Shown here piece by piece: positions 15,946 to 16,505 of a stretch of 16,505 nucleotides of DNA; position 1 is the first letter of the stretch; each line of letters starts with the position of its first letter. The notes under the pieces were generated by a model that saw only the letters and a list, made by a program, of their open reading frames with translations, did not search any database and was not told the origin of the DNA. Where the stretch lies: contig DAIRGS010000161.1 in assembly GCA_036794395.1 (NCBI GenBank), positions 1 to 16,505 on the forward strand, read 5' to 3'. The position numbers and the translations under genes are program-made. This stretch comes from DASXMX01 sp036794395 (GTDB lineage Bacteria > Planctomycetota > Phycisphaerae > Tepidisphaerales > Tepidisphaeraceae).

Positions 15946-16492
15946 GATCGGGGAAGTGTTTCACATTCCGAAGGCATTCCCGCCGGTCCTGGCAGTTCTT
16001 GGGATAATCGGGCTGACTTTCTGCGCGGTCAGCATGTTCCAATCATTCGGTACAACGGATACCGCCCTGACGGTGGACCCGATGGGACGAGTCTGGCTGA
16101 CCGATCAGCGATACGTGGGAATCCACGATGGCGTGGTCTATGACTTTAGATTCAAGGAGGGAACTCGTATCAGACCAGTCCGAATGCCAAAGCTCGTCGT
16201 CCGACACGTTCGGAAATGGGGCGCGGTCGCACCGCTGATGGACACCTACTCGACCCGGTTGGGATTCTCTGACTTGGAAGAAAGGGGTGTGAATAGCTTT
16301 TCCGGGGCCGCTCAACGGAGTTTTCCACTCTGGCCATTGTTCATTGTGGGCCTGCTTCCATCGCTCAAGCAACTCTGGCTGGGGCGACGACGACGGGCGA
16401 TCGCACGAATGAGCTTATGCGCGTTATGTCGCTACAACCTCACCGGCAATACTAGCCCCTATTCAAGCGTGATTTTCTTTCCCGCGGCGTGA
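15938..16492 (+). CDS. Small membrane protein with a truncated zinc ribbon
   Basis: 184 residues, no named family. Two membrane segments are visible: PPVLAVLGIIGLTFCAVSMF (15-34) and FPLWPLFIVGLLPSLKQLWL (129-148), with a soluble portion of about 95 residues between them. After the second comes a basic patch GRRRRAIAR and CALCRYNLTGN (161-171). In planctomycete proteins of this layout, a CxxC-x-Y-(D/N)-L-T-G-N segment is normally followed by a second CPECG half that completes a zinc ribbon. Here the frame runs instead into PYSSVIFFPAA and stops, so only two of four cysteines remain. No Shine-Dalgarno sequence precedes the ATG, and a degraded frame with the expected kind of N-terminal helix lies just upstream, so this may be a decaying gene. 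Codon and strand composition differ from the rest of the window. Confidence 0.6.
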   Translation: MAKIGEVFHIPKAFPPVLAVLGIIGLTFCAVSMFQSFGTTDTALTVDPMGRVWLTDQRYVGIHDGVVYDFRFKEGTRIRPVRMPKLVVRHVRKWGAVAPLMDTYSTRLGFSDLEERGVNSFSGAAQRSFPLWPLFIVGLLPSLKQLWLGRRRRAIARMSLCALCRYNLTGNTSPYSSVIFFPAA

Positions 16493-16498
16493 GCCGCG
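16483..16498. repeat. Perfect hairpin enclosing the stop codon of the last gene
   Basis: CGCGGC (16483-16488) pairs with GCCGCG (16493-16498) around GTGA; the TGA stop of the upstream frame is 16490-16492, in the loop. It may be the edge of a palindromic repeat that cut off the gene's normal 3' end. The window ends 7 bases later, so its extent is not visible. Confidence 0.5.
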
Positions 16499-16505
16499 CA
16501 CAAAA

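Overview
The window looks like a piece of a planctomycete chromosome (Planctomycetota, plausibly a Phycisphaerae-type soil or freshwater lineage; the class is a guess). The pointers are a giant surface protein opening with the planctomycete extracellular motif (EGLEGRRLLAG near the N-terminus), a DUF1080 protein, a small membrane protein ending in a CxxC / YNLTGN zinc-ribbon fragment, GC-rich codon use, and several intergenic repeat types.

Layout. 1-245: periodic intergenic repeat (10-, 9- and 8-bp arrays) running into the stop codon of an ECF sigma factor on the minus strand (240-791). 792-1060: divergent intergenic region with a CRP/FNR-like palindrome. 1061-9166: one 2.7-kcodon gene for a secreted modular protein (beta-sandwich, Ig-like, sugar-dehydrogenase-type propeller, two ASH-like plus 'NEP' modules, seven FN3 domains, DUF4082, two DUF1349-like domains) with an in-frame 1113-bp tandem duplication near its 3' end. 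9199-9515: a palindromic 'CCCTCTCC...GGTGAGGG' element and a second copy of the periodic repeat family. 9526-10332: minus-strand exported DUF1080 protein. 10333-10701: intergenic, with a 75-bp hairpin repeat. 10702-11838: glycerate kinase. 11907-15344: a probable two-gene transcription unit with a sigma70-type promoter, a TPR-secretin lipoprotein, a Tat-exported cysteine-rich protein of unknown function, and a strong hairpin. 15345-15771: intergenic, with a second copy of the hairpin repeat. 15772-16505: a degraded reading frame followed by a membrane protein whose zinc ribbon is cut short.

How it fits together. The sigma factor and giant gene are divergent and may share control, but nothing in the sequence proves it. 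The giant protein and the DUF1080 protein suit an envelope that handles polysaccharides. The secretin/Tat pair is the most interesting functional unit: a short secretin with TPRs instead of the usual N-domains sits 42 nt before a Tat substrate with no recognised family. The two hairpin-repeat copies are direct repeats bracketing the 5-kb glycerate kinase-secretin-Tat block, and they differ by a compensatory base-pair change. The plus strand is C-rich over G from about 240 to 15,650 whatever the gene direction, and that bias disappears in the last ~800 bases.
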